A stretch of DNA of 64,000 bases from Lachnospiraceae bacterium AB2028 (lineage in GTDB: Bacteria > Bacillota > Clostridia > Lachnospirales > Lachnospiraceae). Shown one piece after another: positions 7,959 through 17,710 of the stretch. The stretch's first letter is position 1; every line of letters begins with the position of its first letter. The DNA lies in assembly GCA_000621425.1 (NCBI GenBank), contig JHYJ01000008.1, forward strand, positions 202,670-266,669, written 5' to 3'. Under the pieces are notes generated by a model, which saw nothing but the letters and a program-made list of their open reading frames with translations, did not search any database and had not been told where the DNA came from. The translations under genes were made by a program, and so were the position numbers.

Positions 7959-9643
7959 TTCGAGCTATCCCCCTGCTCCGCATTATCTGTCTTAACCACA
8001 CGAACCATCATAATGCATATTCCCATAATAATGAAAATCTCCGGTGTACATATGCACTGCTGATAGCAGAAGAAATTATGTCCTATGTATGCAGGTATTG
8101 CTGCCATAAAAGCAACCACTGCCGGCTCTTTCCGGGCAATCTTCATACTCTCCCTGAAGGCAGTAATGAATATACCCAGATACGCTACCAATCCAAGTAC
8201 TCCTTCAGTGATCAGCATGTTAAGAAACTCGTTATGTGCGCAAGCCAGTTGCTGTCCGTGCCAGTATGTGGACACATCTTCATAACAATACTTATTCATT
8301 GCCACCGCAAAACAGTCAGGACCTATTCCCACAAGTATGTCCTTTATCGAAGCATGAGTGAAAGCCCTGGCCGCCATCCGCCAGTTAAATCCCCTGTGGT
8401 TTCCCCATTCATTCGTAAAATTAAAGAAATTGACATTATTTACTGCCCATTCTGCAGGAAGCTTGTGGTTGCTCACCAGCAGGATCATCATCAGCACGCC
8501 CCATATAACCAGTATCGCTGCGACGAGCGTTACCCGCCAGATGATATCGCTGTACTTTGCGATATCAAATCCGTCAGTCTTTTTCACTTTTGTCTCTGCC
8601 CATGGTTTGTCAGCGCAAAGCACAAACCTGAAAACAGCATATGCGATGATCATCACTATAATGAGTATAAGCATTGGTGTCGATCTTGTCGCAAACTCAG
8701 TTATCTTTTCATCCCCGCTGATAAGATTTGGAGTACGTTCCGGGAAAAGCAACCGCATCCAGCCTATAACACGCATTGACAGAAGTCCGATGATCGCCAT
8801 CTCTATGAAACGGTACATCTTTTCGTTGCTCTTTAATGAATAGCAGAAAAATACCATAAACATCAGCACAAAAGCCACATATGCACTATCTGAGTTAGTA
8901 ACGGTCAACATTCCAAAGGATAACGCAACAAAAATCCCCGAGCATATCCGCATCCAAAGTCTGTCATCCTCCCAATAAAGGTACATGCCTATCGGAACAA
9001 CAAGCACGGCATATGATGAAAACCACGTAGTCTGTCCCAGTGTACCTACGAATTTTTCTATTGATTCAGGGGCAACATTCACGTACATACCCATAGGATC
9101 AAAACCAAACCTCTGTAGTATTACCATCTGGAATATACCCGCAGCAGCCAGTACCGTAAGTCCAACTGTCCATGGGCTCCATACCCAGAACCTTGATACA
9201 AAGAAATAAATAAGCACAAAAAATACCTGGGTTAAAAAGCCCATGTTCCAGTTATCATAGCCCCAAAAAGCCATTGACTTATCTGATGCAAAAAGATAGC
9301 TGATCCAGCTAACAAAAAAATATGCCACCACAAAACGATCCGGAAGAGTTGTATTCTTTACAGCCTCCAGAAAGCTTATTTTGTCACTATATACATAAAC
9401 ATAAAATATTCCGCCCAGTATCATGGCAGCAATGCCGAAATACGAAAACCACTGGAAAAACAGGTACTTGGTTTCACCCATTGTAAAGTACTTGCCGGTT
9501 GGTGCAGTATCGTAGAACATCGGATAAATCACCAGCATTACGAACACATAAAAAAACAGCACGATCTTCATTATATAATCCGCTGCTGACTGTGCCGGAG
9601 TTTTAGCCGGCTCTCTTCTTTTCGGCGCTTTATTCTTTGCCAT
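7955..9643 (-). CDS. O-antigen ligase/Wzy-type polytopic membrane protein
   Basis: A 562-residue protein with about twelve hydrophobic helices. The large extracytoplasmic loop near residue 430-470 contains IGPDCFAVAMNKY and the Wzy_C-type signature QLACAHNEFLNMLITEG. Members polymerise or ligate lipid-linked glycans outside the membrane, and some O-OTases act on proteins. The basic N-terminus (MAKNKAPKRREPAK) is cytoplasmic. AGGTGAAAG precedes the ATG. It lies upstream of, and coupled to, the GT2 gene in the glycan island, so a role in assembling or transferring an oligosaccharide is likely. Confidence 0.8.
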   Translation of the reverse strand: MAKNKAPKRREPAKTPAQSAADYIMKIVLFFYVFVMLVIYPMFYDTAPTGKYFTMGETKYLFFQWFSYFGIAAMILGGIFYVYVYSDKISFLEAVKNTTLPDRFVVAYFFVSWISYLFASDKSMAFWGYDNWNMGFLTQVFFVLIYFFVSRFWVWSPWTVGLTVLAAAGIFQMVILQRFGFDPMGMYVNVAPESIEKFVGTLGQTTWFSSYAVLVVPIGMYLYWEDDRLWMRICSGIFVALSFGMLTVTNSDSAYVAFVLMFMVFFCYSLKSNEKMYRFIEMAIIGLLSMRVIGWMRLLFPERTPNLISGDEKITEFATRSTPMLILIIVMIIAYAVFRFVLCADKPWAETKVKKTDGFDIAKYSDIIWRVTLVAAILVIWGVLMMILLVSNHKLPAEWAVNNVNFFNFTNEWGNHRGFNWRMAARAFTHASIKDILVGIGPDCFAVAMNKYCYEDVSTYWHGQQLACAHNEFLNMLITEGVLGLVAYLGIFITAFRESMKIARKEPAVVAFMAAIPAYIGHNFFCYQQCICTPEIFIIMGICIMMVRVVKTDNAEQGDSSK

Positions 9644-9730
9644 TGTCTTTCACCTGATGCTTAAAAATCTTTCAAGCACGCTTTCTATTATATTAAGATC
9701 AACAGTATTCCCGCAGAAACCCCTACCCCA

Positions 9731-10420
9731 TCAGGTCATGTATTGCTCCATAAATACCCTTCGGCTCTTATCAAATGTCCATCGGTTATTTATGCTCTCA
9801 TCATGCGCAACCCAGGGACGGCGCTGCTCAGGTACCACCACCTTGAATCCTGCTTTCCTGAATTCAAAACACTGGGCCATATCATAATAGTCCCAGCCTT
9901 CAAAAAGATCGTCTCTCCATGGTATATCCGTACAGGTAACCAAAAGAAAACCTTCCGCTGCCTCCACTTCCGTAAGGCCGTCATCCGTCTTATATGAATA
10001 CCCTGAAAAATTCACATTATCCCGATCCAGTTCATAGATATTTCCCACTCTGTCAGAATGCCAGGGCAGAGCATCCGGTGCAAGTTTCTTGCTACCTATC
10101 ATGCCGATCATGCCGATCTTCTTATCAGTTGAAAAAATGGTAAGGATATCGTAAAGGAAATTAGGATTCAGCACAAAAACATCCTGATGCATATAAATCT
10201 TATACTTGGCGGTAGTTGATGTCATGCCGGTATTGTAACCGGCCGCCATCCCGGGAATATCCCTTACAGGAAAAATCTCAACAGAATAGCCCTCAGGTAT
10301 TTTAAGCCTGTTGATGTAAAAGGAAGCCTCATTAAAATATGCCTCATTACTCACACAGATAATGAAACAGAATCCCTTTTTATCTTCATGCTTTTTTCCA
10401 AACAGATCCCTAAGTCCCAT
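9731..10420 (-). CDS. StrF-like glycosyltransferase (GT2-related)
   Basis: A 229-residue single-domain protein. FCFIICVSNE begins the Rossmann-like core, followed by GMAAGYNTGM and YKIYMHQDVFVLNP, the arrangement of the StrF/Glyco_tranf_2_5 group. The metal-coordinating motif appears as HQD rather than a classic DxD. It also has a C-terminal WVAHDESINNRW segment. Known relatives sit in capsule and aminoglycoside clusters. A GGGGAGA site precedes the ATG. It is followed by the Wzy-like gene and preceded by a hypothetical gene, all on the same strand. Confidence 0.75.
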   Translation of the reverse strand: MGLRDLFGKKHEDKKGFCFIICVSNEAYFNEASFYINRLKIPEGYSVEIFPVRDIPGMAAGYNTGMTSTTAKYKIYMHQDVFVLNPNFLYDILTIFSTDKKIGMIGMIGSKKLAPDALPWHSDRVGNIYELDRDNVNFSGYSYKTDDGLTEVEAAEGFLLVTCTDIPWRDDLFEGWDYYDMAQCFEFRKAGFKVVVPEQRRPWVAHDESINNRWTFDKSRRVFMEQYMT

Positions 10421-10443
10421 CTGTCTCCCCTAATGATAATTAT

Positions 10444-11157
10444 CTACACAAACTTTGCCACCAGATCAGCACGCTTGGCCGCGATTGCCTCCTGTACCTC
10501 ATCCTCGGTATGCTGCTCCAGGAATGCAGTTATGAACAGTGCTTCATTTTTCCTGCCCACACTCCAGTACATATCTGCCACTGCAATGGTAACACGGTCC
10601 TTATTGCCCACAGGCATGTCGCACAAAAGCTGAGCGATAAGGAAAACCGACAATCCTTTTTCCCTTATATAACTAAACAGTCCCAGAACGTCCGGACCCG
10701 TAAATCCCATCTGCATCCTTCTGAAATAGAAGAGCAGGTTCATATACAGGCTGTGAAAATCATTTATATAATCGATGCAGTCATAAACTACTAAATTACT
10801 GTCTCCCGCAGAGCGCCCCGTTATACCTTCTTCGCCGCCCTTTTCGCACTCCATCATGTAAATAGGAATGGTCTCGGCAAAATAGTAAAGCTCCGAGTCG
10901 TACCCCATGACATTCTTGAATTCATCGGTATTGCAGTAAGTCACAAGCTCATCATAAGCCTTGCGGCTGCGTTCCTGAAGTTTCTCGTTTATACGCCCCT
11001 TCACCACGCAAACAGCAGTATAGATGGCAGATTTATTCTCTGCCCCTTCCGCGTAAAAACGGTCCGTATCAGCACGAAGGCGTGCAGCACCATCTACGGT
11101 GAATTCACCATGCTCGTCCTTATATTCAGATAAATCCTCAGACGGAAGTATCAGCAT
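10444..11157 (-). CDS. Hypothetical protein in glycan island
   Basis: A 237-residue soluble protein with no motif I recognise. Predicted mostly alpha-helical, it has an internal YNDF-like aromatic stretch (YINDFHSLYMNLLFYFRRMQ) and a C-terminal helix rich in Glu/Ala. The start at 11157 (MLILPSED) is chosen because GTGGAGA precedes it. A longer frame would read through the hairpin at 11180-11204. It is 23 bases upstream of the StrF-like gene and so is probably co-transcribed with it. Confidence 0.55.
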   Translation of the reverse strand: MLILPSEDLSEYKDEHGEFTVDGAARLRADTDRFYAEGAENKSAIYTAVCVVKGRINEKLQERSRKAYDELVTYCNTDEFKNVMGYDSELYYFAETIPIYMMECEKGGEEGITGRSAGDSNLVVYDCIDYINDFHSLYMNLLFYFRRMQMGFTGPDVLGLFSYIREKGLSVFLIAQLLCDMPVGNKDRVTIAVADMYWSVGRKNEALFITAFLEQHTEDEVQEAIAAKRADLVAKFV

Positions 11158-11171
11158 CCGATAATCTCCAC

Positions 11172-11204
11172 AAAAAAATAACTTTGGCACAAAAAACCAA
11201 AGTT
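11172..11204 (-). terminator. Terminator downstream of the Fe-S/GNAT gene
   Basis: On the minus strand AACTTTGG, a 9-base loop and CCAAAGTT are followed by ATTTTTTT. It lies between the gene ending at 11267 and the gene starting at 11157. The latter then needs its own promoter or readthrough. Confidence 0.7.
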
Positions 11205-11266
11205 ATTATACTACATTTTACGTCCTTATGCACTTGGTTTTTTCACGAACCTATGCCACTTCCGTT

Positions 11267-11725
11267 TTACTGATCTGTCAGCACCTTCTCCGCATATGAG
11301 CAAAGCGGGATCACCCGCATTTTCCTCTTCTCAGCCGTTTCCACTACCTTATATACCAGGCGCTTGGCAATATCTTTGCCCCTGTAGTCAGGATTCACAC
11401 CTGTATGAACTATGGTCCAGGCATCATCTGAAACATCATAAGAGCACTCGCCGATCTCCCTGTCGCCATCAAAAGCTATGCTCCGGTTTTCATCTTCGGA
11501 AAATACTACACGGATGTCATGATTATATACGCAGCTGAGCGCTCCCGAAGGGCATTTTGATATTGCACGCCACAACCTCGGATTCGACGTGGCATTCACA
11601 TCTATCCAAGGGCGCTTGTTACGGTCAAAAGCCTGAGGCGCACCGTGCACGCACTCTTTCGCATGGCGGCACTTTTCGGAATCCCAGAAGACTGTTATGT
11701 CATTATTTTCATATATTCTGTGCAT
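11267..11725 (-). CDS. Divergent 4Fe-4S mini-ferredoxin fused to GNAT-type acetyltransferase
   Basis: A 152-residue two-domain protein. Residues 1-70 form a Fer4_19/YjdI-like domain with CRHAKECVHGAP and CPSGAL, the cysteine pattern of a single [4Fe-4S]-type site. Residues 75-152 resemble the short GNAT/YidJ-YjdJ acetyltransferase fold (IGECSYDVSDDAW, NPDYRGKDIAKRLV). Such fusions are widespread in Firmicutes, but the substrate is unknown. It follows the CgeB-like gene by 17 bases and ends at a terminator, so it is the last gene of the 13960-11267 operon. Its presence in a glycan island may be incidental. Confidence 0.8.
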   Translation of the reverse strand: MHRIYENNDITVFWDSEKCRHAKECVHGAPQAFDRNKRPWIDVNATSNPRLWRAISKCPSGALSCVYNHDIRVVFSEDENRSIAFDGDREIGECSYDVSDDAWTIVHTGVNPDYRGKDIAKRLVYKVVETAEKRKMRVIPLCSYAEKVLTDQ

Positions 11726-11742
11726 AAATCCTCACCCTTACC

Positions 11743-12927
11743 CTATAGCGTTGAATTCACCGTCCGTATCATCTCTGCAATCCTTGCATCGTAGGTATGC
11801 TCGGCTTTTGTACGCTCATACCCATGCAATGCAATAGCCTTCCGTTCCGCATCATGCTCAAGGTAATATCCGATCTTGTCGATAAGTTCCTCCTGCGATG
11901 TGAAATACTCCGTTTCCACTCCCGGCTCATAGAGTTCCGGCAGTTCCTCCTGCCAATTAGTCATCAAAAAGCCTCCGCAGCCGCATATGTCATACACGCG
12001 CAGCGACAGGCCTGTCGCAATTGGGCGCATAGTTATATTCAGATTGATCAGACTCTCGTGGAACACCAGCGGCATTTCGTTCTGTGAATTTACGCCCCCG
12101 TGATTTCTCACACCAGCCAGCTCATCGGTATTGCTAAGCGTATAAAGGTCTACATCAAAATGTTCCGCCAGGGCATTCAACAAGCGCACTCTTTCCGTCT
12201 GCGCCAGTTCTGAACCGATAAAGGAATTGGCTATAAGATATTTCTGTGCAGCCTTATCTCCTTCGCATAGCGGCTGGTGCATATCCGGCACCAAAGGCTC
12301 CAGCTCCTTCATTAGTTCCTCAGTAAGCGAACTTTCAATAAAATTAGCACCGTAAATCAAAAGCTGTGCTTCAACCAGGCCGCTTATATATCCCTTTGCA
12401 AAATCACTCAGACCTTTGATCTTTCTATAGGCGTTCTTTTCACTATACAGGGAACCCACAAATGATATCCCTGATGCAAATTTTTGCCGGTCAGAATCTG
12501 AAACGCTGCCAATAACCTTATCCCATCTGTCAGGATTCGTCGCAAGGGGAAGGTAAAATATCCCTTCCGGATTCCGTTCCCTGAAATACAAATACTGGGA
12601 ACGGTCAAAGAGAAATACCCGGTTGCACTTATTCTTTAACGATTTGGAAAACAAAGTCAGAACAGGAACGTCAACAGTCCAGCAGATGTATGGCACCTGC
12701 AACAGCTCACATATATCCGACAAAACAGGGAAAAAATTGATGGAAAAAACAAACAAAAAACTGTGATTCCGGATCAGTTCGGCAGTCTGCTCCGCCAGCT
12801 GCCCCTCCGAAAGATCATTACCGGAAACCTTAATATTTTTCTCCACCACAGTGATACCCAGCTTACCAAAAGCGGCTATCACATCAGGCTCACATATGGA
12901 ATTATAACGGTAAAACAATATCTCCAC
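11743..12927 (-). CDS. CgeB-like glycosyltransferase (paralogue 1)
   Basis: A 394-residue GT-B enzyme of the CgeB/DUF3880 type. The N-terminal domain has FLFVFSINFFP and the W-containing CWTVDVP segment. Then come FYLPLATNPDRW and GISFVGSLYSEK, and the C-terminal Glyco_trans_1_2 domain has LRVYDICGCGGFLMTNWQEEL. The GTG start at 12927 is chosen: GGAGAG lies 8 bases before it and the product then begins VEILFYRYNS, like the MKIL starts of its paralogues. An ATG 8 codons upstream is less likely. CgeB of Bacillus is linked to spore-surface glycosylation; the acceptor here is probably flagellin or a surface glycan. Confidence 0.8.
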   Translation of the reverse strand: MEILFYRYNSICEPDVIAAFGKLGITVVEKNIKVSGNDLSEGQLAEQTAELIRNHSFLFVFSINFFPVLSDICELLQVPYICWTVDVPVLTLFSKSLKNKCNRVFLFDRSQYLYFRERNPEGIFYLPLATNPDRWDKVIGSVSDSDRQKFASGISFVGSLYSEKNAYRKIKGLSDFAKGYISGLVEAQLLIYGANFIESSLTEELMKELEPLVPDMHQPLCEGDKAAQKYLIANSFIGSELAQTERVRLLNALAEHFDVDLYTLSNTDELAGVRNHGGVNSQNEMPLVFHESLINLNITMRPIATGLSLRVYDICGCGGFLMTNWQEELPELYEPGVETEYFTSQEELIDKIGYYLEHDAERKAIALHGYERTKAEHTYDARIAEMIRTVNSTL

Positions 12928-12958
12928 GGCAGTCTCTCCATCAACAATCAATTAAAGA

Positions 12959-13960
12959 TCATATATCCGAATCCATTATATATTTCCAGAAAGTCCCTTG
13001 GGGATCGCTATCATCAGCTTTGTATGTCAGTTTATGAACATCACTCATTCCCTTTATCTGGTCCCATCTCTTATCTGTGTACTTGTTGAATAATTCATGC
13101 TGAAGTACATGACAAGGCTCATTACTAAACATAGGAATGTTTCCATATTCCTCCGGAAACAATTTGCATGCCATAGTCATGAACAGATGCATGAAAAAAT
13201 AATGCTTGGCTCTGTCCTCTTTTTGCCAGTACGCGAAAAGCATTTCTTTCGTTGTTTCAAGCAGCATACTCTTCTTTTTAGACATCATGAACCAGTTATC
13301 GAAAATAATGAATTCACTTACGTTTCCTGCCCTGAACATGAACAGATCTTCCTGCTCCAGAAGTGGCACGATTCTTTCCGTTCCTGTTATCAATGCAGTT
13401 GAGTCAATCCATATGCCCCCCAGTTTTGTCAGGAGTTCCAGGCGGACAAGATCTGCGTAATGCGCCTTACTGATAGCTCCGCTTTTGTACTTATCCTGAA
13501 TATATTCCGGAAGTTCTATATATTCGTTTATATTGCCATCATGCAAAACGACCACTTGTCGATCAAGTTTCGTTAATGACTGATAACAGCTTTTGACTAT
13601 CTCCGGCGCGTTATCATACCCTTGAAACCAGCACCACCATATCGTATCTGCACAGGGGAGTGCCACATTCTGTTCAGAGTTGTTTCTGCAGCTCCTTCCT
13701 ACCTCCATGTACTCACTTTCCAGATAACGGTACATCAGAGAAATGGATCTTAAAAAGTCAAATTCTCTTAAGGCTTCCTTAGACTCCATATTCTTCAGAA
13801 TGAGGAAAACCTCCATCTGAAAACGTTCATCTACGATTTCCGGATACTGTTCAACTATGGATGCTATCTTTTTCTGTACCTGGTCAGATTTCTTTTGCTC
13901 GATCAGATCCATACATGACGATAATTCACTGACCAAATATTTTTCCTTATCCGAAAGCAT
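12959..13960 (-). CDS. Capsular polysaccharide synthesis-type glycosyltransferase (GT32-like)
   Basis: A 333-residue protein of the Caps_synth/Gly_transf_sug type. After a helical N-terminal 90 residues comes TIWWCWFQGYDNAPEIV, then VVVLHDGN and the core AHYADLVRLELLTKLGGIWIDS, where the DxxR and GGIWxD elements mark the nucleotide-sugar and metal site. Members transfer hexoses in capsule and glycoprotein synthesis. It is the first gene of the operon continuing into the CgeB-like and Fe-S/GNAT genes and is divergent from the CgeB-like gene at 14124. Confidence 0.82.
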   Translation of the reverse strand: MLSDKEKYLVSELSSCMDLIEQKKSDQVQKKIASIVEQYPEIVDERFQMEVFLILKNMESKEALREFDFLRSISLMYRYLESEYMEVGRSCRNNSEQNVALPCADTIWWCWFQGYDNAPEIVKSCYQSLTKLDRQVVVLHDGNINEYIELPEYIQDKYKSGAISKAHYADLVRLELLTKLGGIWIDSTALITGTERIVPLLEQEDLFMFRAGNVSEFIIFDNWFMMSKKKSMLLETTKEMLFAYWQKEDRAKHYFFMHLFMTMACKLFPEEYGNIPMFSNEPCHVLQHELFNKYTDKRWDQIKGMSDVHKLTYKADDSDPQGTFWKYIMDSDI

Positions 13961-14091
13961 GAACGACCCTCACCATTTGTGTAATAGCCCGTCAACAACT
14001 ACAATCGTAACTATAATCAATTCTATCATAATGTTTTTTATAAACAAATCAAAATAAACCACATACTATGCAAAAGCCCTATTCATTCTGA

Positions 14092-14097
14092 TATAAT
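14092..14097 (+). promoter_or_regulatory. -10 element for the 14124 gene
   Basis: A perfect TATAAT, 27 bases before the ATG. No good -35 is visible at the right distance, so this promoter may need help or be weak. Confidence 0.45.
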
Positions 14098-14123
14098 GAA
14101 CAAAAAAGAAAGCAGGCAGACAT

Positions 14124-15311
14124 ATGAATAATTATAAATGGCTTTTTTTCGGACAGCAGCTATCAGTTCATGAGGACATACTGTGGGGCGCAGTAGACAA
14201 GGGCTGGAATATTGAGCGCAGCGGCAGGCTTGTTCCCGACTGCGAATATACCGAAGAGGACCTGGAAGTTGTAAAAAAGGAACTTGAAAACTACAGCATA
14301 GCACTTACCATCAATTTCTCTGCTGTCGTTGCTGAGGCCTGCCACCTTTTAGGCCGTCCTTATGCCTGCTGGGTATACGACTGCCCCCAGAGAGCGCTCT
14401 ACAGAAAGGAAGCCCTCTATGACGAAAATATCATCTTTCATTTTGACAAAAAAGAAATAGCCCAACTGACCAGCCTCGGCATAAAGAACGTCCATTATCT
14501 GCCCCTGGCTGCAAATTTCTACAGGACAGCTACCCTCAACATATCAGATTATGAAATAAAAAATATGCGAAGCGACATCTCGTTTGTTGGCAATCTGTAC
14601 AACAACGCAGAGCTGACGTTGGCAATAGATACGCTCAGCAAGCAATATCCAAATGAAAGCGCTGCGCTGAACGAATACATGGAATCCGGCCTACTGCACT
14701 GGAATAGCCGTTCAGCAGGTATCCCTGATGATGATCCATTCATCAACATTTTCTTTAACAGCATGGACAAGACCAATATGGAATACTATCCCCATGCCAC
14801 ACCTGCTTTCTGGGTAAAGGGACTTCTTGCAAGAGAATTCACCCGCCGTGAAAGGTATGCTATCCTGACTGCACTGGCAAAAAAATTTAAAGCAGACATC
14901 TATACAAGCGATCCCGAAGCCGCAAAGGAAATACCCATGCTTAAGGCTCACCCTTCTGTTGACTACGAAACCGGAATGTACAAAGTCTTCTTTGCATCCA
15001 AGCTGAATCTCAACATTACACTTAAATCAATTGAAAGCGGTGTACCCCAGCGTATCTTTGACGTGATGAGCGTCGGCGGCTGCGTTATAACAAACTGGCA
15101 GCCGGAAATAGAAGAATTATTCAGGCCCGGCAAAGAAATACTATGCTACCATTCCATTGATGAACTCATGGATCTGACAAGCTTTTATCTTAATCATAAC
15201 AAAGAAAGAACACGCATCGGCATAGCAGGCTACCAGCATGCACAGAGAGAATACAACTATGGTGTTGCGGCCATGAAAATTGAAAAGATAGTCTCAGAAT
15301 CTGTCGGTTAG
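14124..15311 (+). CDS. CgeB-like glycosyltransferase (paralogue 2)
   Basis: A 395-residue GT-B protein related to those at 11743, 35045 and 43298. It begins MNNYKWLFFGQQLSVHED. It shares the CWVYDCP segment, VHYLPLAANFYR, SDISFVGNLYNN, and the C-terminal RIFDVMSVGGCVITNWQPEI with a following YHSIDELMDLTSFYL helix. It is a single plus-strand gene between two minus-strand operons. The AGAAAGCAGG ribosome site is weak. Donor and acceptor are unknown. Confidence 0.8.
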   Translation: MNNYKWLFFGQQLSVHEDILWGAVDKGWNIERSGRLVPDCEYTEEDLEVVKKELENYSIALTINFSAVVAEACHLLGRPYACWVYDCPQRALYRKEALYDENIIFHFDKKEIAQLTSLGIKNVHYLPLAANFYRTATLNISDYEIKNMRSDISFVGNLYNNAELTLAIDTLSKQYPNESAALNEYMESGLLHWNSRSAGIPDDDPFINIFFNSMDKTNMEYYPHATPAFWVKGLLAREFTRRERYAILTALAKKFKADIYTSDPEAAKEIPMLKAHPSVDYETGMYKVFFASKLNLNITLKSIESGVPQRIFDVMSVGGCVITNWQPEIEELFRPGKEILCYHSIDELMDLTSFYLNHNKERTRIGIAGYQHAQREYNYGVAAMKIEKIVSESVG

Positions 15312-15330
15312 TATCAAAATAAGCACTTGA

Positions 15331-17697
15331 TCATTCCCCCTCTGTCAGATAGAGCAGCTTACCTCCAGGCTTAACCAAAGTAGCAAATTTTGCCTTTGCA
15401 TTTTCTGGGGAAACGAATCCGGGAGAATTCTCTGCCCCACCACCATAATCTATTATTCTTACAAACACATAATCAAACTGCGGCGGAATGCCACTTGCAT
15501 CATCAGAAAGCAGTTTTGTTATATCCATCCCATCATCTGAAGGATCATACTCAAAAATCGGCACATTTTTTACTGCATGTTTTATTTCAAGCGCAACAGC
15601 AGAGGTCCCACACACATACGCCTCTGGGAAAAGGAAGTTTACATGCGATAAGAAATTACCACTTCCACAATTGACCTCAAGAAGGGTGAAGTCCCTTTTT
15701 CTATCCGACCTTATTGAATTAATCGCACTAAGCTCAGATTTTAATATTATAGCCGCAACAAGATTATCATAGCCGTTCTTCTCAATACTATATCTATGAT
15801 TTCTTTCAAGCGTTTCATTTATCTCAATCTGTGTTTTTTTATTAAAATTCACGCTTCCCTTGTGATATATAAAACTGTTATGCACAACTATCTGTCTGTA
15901 GCCTGCCTCATTTATTCTTACAGACAAATCATCATCCTCAAAATAACCAGGTGAAAACGCCTCATCCAAACCACCAATCATGTCAATAACAGGACGCTTA
16001 ATAATCATTGCGAAACCACACAGCCGGCTTTTCTCCTCGCATGGATTCTCCATATAAATATTATTTCGTTCAGCAAAATCAACTATTGCCGTTACATTCT
16101 CCGTCTTTAGCGATATCATCTGCTCATTCCCCGCATAAGACCCCATGCAGCCAGCTGCACCATTATCAAGGTCTCCATATAAACTATACCGCAACCAGAA
16201 CAATGCATTATGTGTAAGCCTTGTATCATTGTTCAAAAGGAATATGTCATTGTCCGGGGATGAATATTGTATACAGCAATTGCATCCAGCTGGGAAACCC
16301 AGATTCTCATCGCAAAGCACCAGAGTTAAATCATCGGAGATTTCCATAAGATAATCCCTGACAGAATCCGTAGATGCATTATCCGTTACCACCAACTCAT
16401 ACGAACCTGGTGCACAAGTAAATTTTATGCTCCTAATACACTCTTCCATATATAGTCTGCTATTATACGAAACAATACATATAGAAACCGGACGCACAGA
16501 AAAGTTAGATTCCTGTTTCAACTGCTCCATCCTAGCTTTATATTCAACTACCCGCTGTGCATCATCAGAGAGAAACGCCGCCTGTTCATAACAAAGATAA
16601 GCCTGATCCACATTACCTACACTGAACCTATTTTCAGCAAGCGCCACAAGTACCCTATCCTCAGACAAATTCTTCGATGCACCTTCCACAGCGGTTTCCG
16701 TGGGATCGAGACCGTAACATCCCTTTGTGTCTCCCCAGACCTCTATGTAACCGCCATTAAACTCTTCCTGTGCAACTTCCAGCATCTTTCTTGCAGAAAG
16801 CTTTTTCTGATATTCCGGATTGTCGAAAAGATTTTTATTATCCTCCCTTACAAACTGATTCTTTTCAAAGGATATGGCCTGGAAATCCTTAGCCAGCCAC
16901 TCGTAATCCCTGTCACAGATCGTTTCTGGATCAAAAAATTCCCCCCCCAGCCTGAATGAATGCCATTCACGAAGCTTATAATGATTCGGATCCGTAAATG
17001 CCACGTAGGTTCCATAGGTCTCAAATTCACTAAACCCACTGTCGCATATCTGCTCAGGTCTTATTGCGTGTATTATCTTTTCCCAGTATCTTGTACCAGG
17101 AATATTGTCATTTTCCTCAATCTTTGCAATAAGATCCTGCATTATAGCCTTATTAAAAAGCATATGTTCCGATATAAACGATCTGCCTATAATCTTTCTC
17201 ATACCGGGAAGAATCTTTTCCAGTGTAGTAAAATACAGTGCATGGTACTCCTGCTTAACATCCAAATAGGGTAGTCCCGTCTCTTCCTGAAACATTGAAA
17301 ATGGGGCGCATGGAATGGTATCACCATCCCAGACAAGATAGTACTCATCTTCACAGATACGCGAATACTCCATTTTAAGGAACTGCTGATAATACCAGCC
17401 CACGGCTCCCCGGGGAACAGGCTCACTTCCAAGCAACGGTTTCAAATGCTCGGCCATGCAGGCCCTTACGCTCTCAAACGTAAGCAGTTCATCCTCATGT
17501 ACAAAACTCACATTACTGCCAAGTCCAGCCCTGTCCAGCTCATCCTCTATACCGTCACCGGATACAAAAAGCAGCCTGTCTGAAGGCATATTGGCCACCA
17601 ATCTCTTATATTGATTTACAAGTCGTGGAAAATCTTTTGGGGTAATTACAATTATTGTAGAATATTTCAATTTATCTTTATATACAGAGTCGCCCAT
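15331..17697 (-). CDS. Three-domain protein: DUF6492-like, GT2, and methyltransferase-like
   Basis: A 788-residue multidomain enzyme. Residues 1-280 resemble the DUF6492 glycosyltransferase-like family (TIIVITPKDFPRL, YYLVWDGDTIP). Residues about 405-650 form a GT2 domain (VSICIVSYNSRLYMEECI, TDNASTD, FLLNNDTRL, and GYFEDDDLSVRINEAGY, the rhamnosyltransferase-like signature). Residues about 680-788 resemble a SAM methyltransferase fold (LLEVNCGSGNFLSHV, FDYVFVRIIDYGGG). A helical linker lies between the first two domains. Start follows GGGAG. It is 13 bases downstream of rfbG, so it probably uses the sugar made by the RfbF/H/G enzymes. Confidence 0.78.
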   Translation of the reverse strand: MGDSVYKDKLKYSTIIVITPKDFPRLVNQYKRLVANMPSDRLLFVSGDGIEDELDRAGLGSNVSFVHEDELLTFESVRACMAEHLKPLLGSEPVPRGAVGWYYQQFLKMEYSRICEDEYYLVWDGDTIPCAPFSMFQEETGLPYLDVKQEYHALYFTTLEKILPGMRKIIGRSFISEHMLFNKAIMQDLIAKIEENDNIPGTRYWEKIIHAIRPEQICDSGFSEFETYGTYVAFTDPNHYKLREWHSFRLGGEFFDPETICDRDYEWLAKDFQAISFEKNQFVREDNKNLFDNPEYQKKLSARKMLEVAQEEFNGGYIEVWGDTKGCYGLDPTETAVEGASKNLSEDRVLVALAENRFSVGNVDQAYLCYEQAAFLSDDAQRVVEYKARMEQLKQESNFSVRPVSICIVSYNSRLYMEECIRSIKFTCAPGSYELVVTDNASTDSVRDYLMEISDDLTLVLCDENLGFPAGCNCCIQYSSPDNDIFLLNNDTRLTHNALFWLRYSLYGDLDNGAAGCMGSYAGNEQMISLKTENVTAIVDFAERNNIYMENPCEEKSRLCGFAMIIKRPVIDMIGGLDEAFSPGYFEDDDLSVRINEAGYRQIVVHNSFIYHKGSVNFNKKTQIEINETLERNHRYSIEKNGYDNLVAAIILKSELSAINSIRSDRKRDFTLLEVNCGSGNFLSHVNFLFPEAYVCGTSAVALEIKHAVKNVPIFEYDPSDDGMDITKLLSDDASGIPPQFDYVFVRIIDYGGGAENSPGFVSPENAKAKFATLVKPGGKLLYLTEGE

Positions 17698-17710
17698 TTA
17701 TCTGCTCCCG

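Noticed and set aside
8078..8779. A 233-codon open frame on the plus strand
   Set aside because: It lies wholly opposite the Wzy-like gene. It has no ribosome site and a residue composition rich in His, Cys and Ser typical of an antisense shadow.
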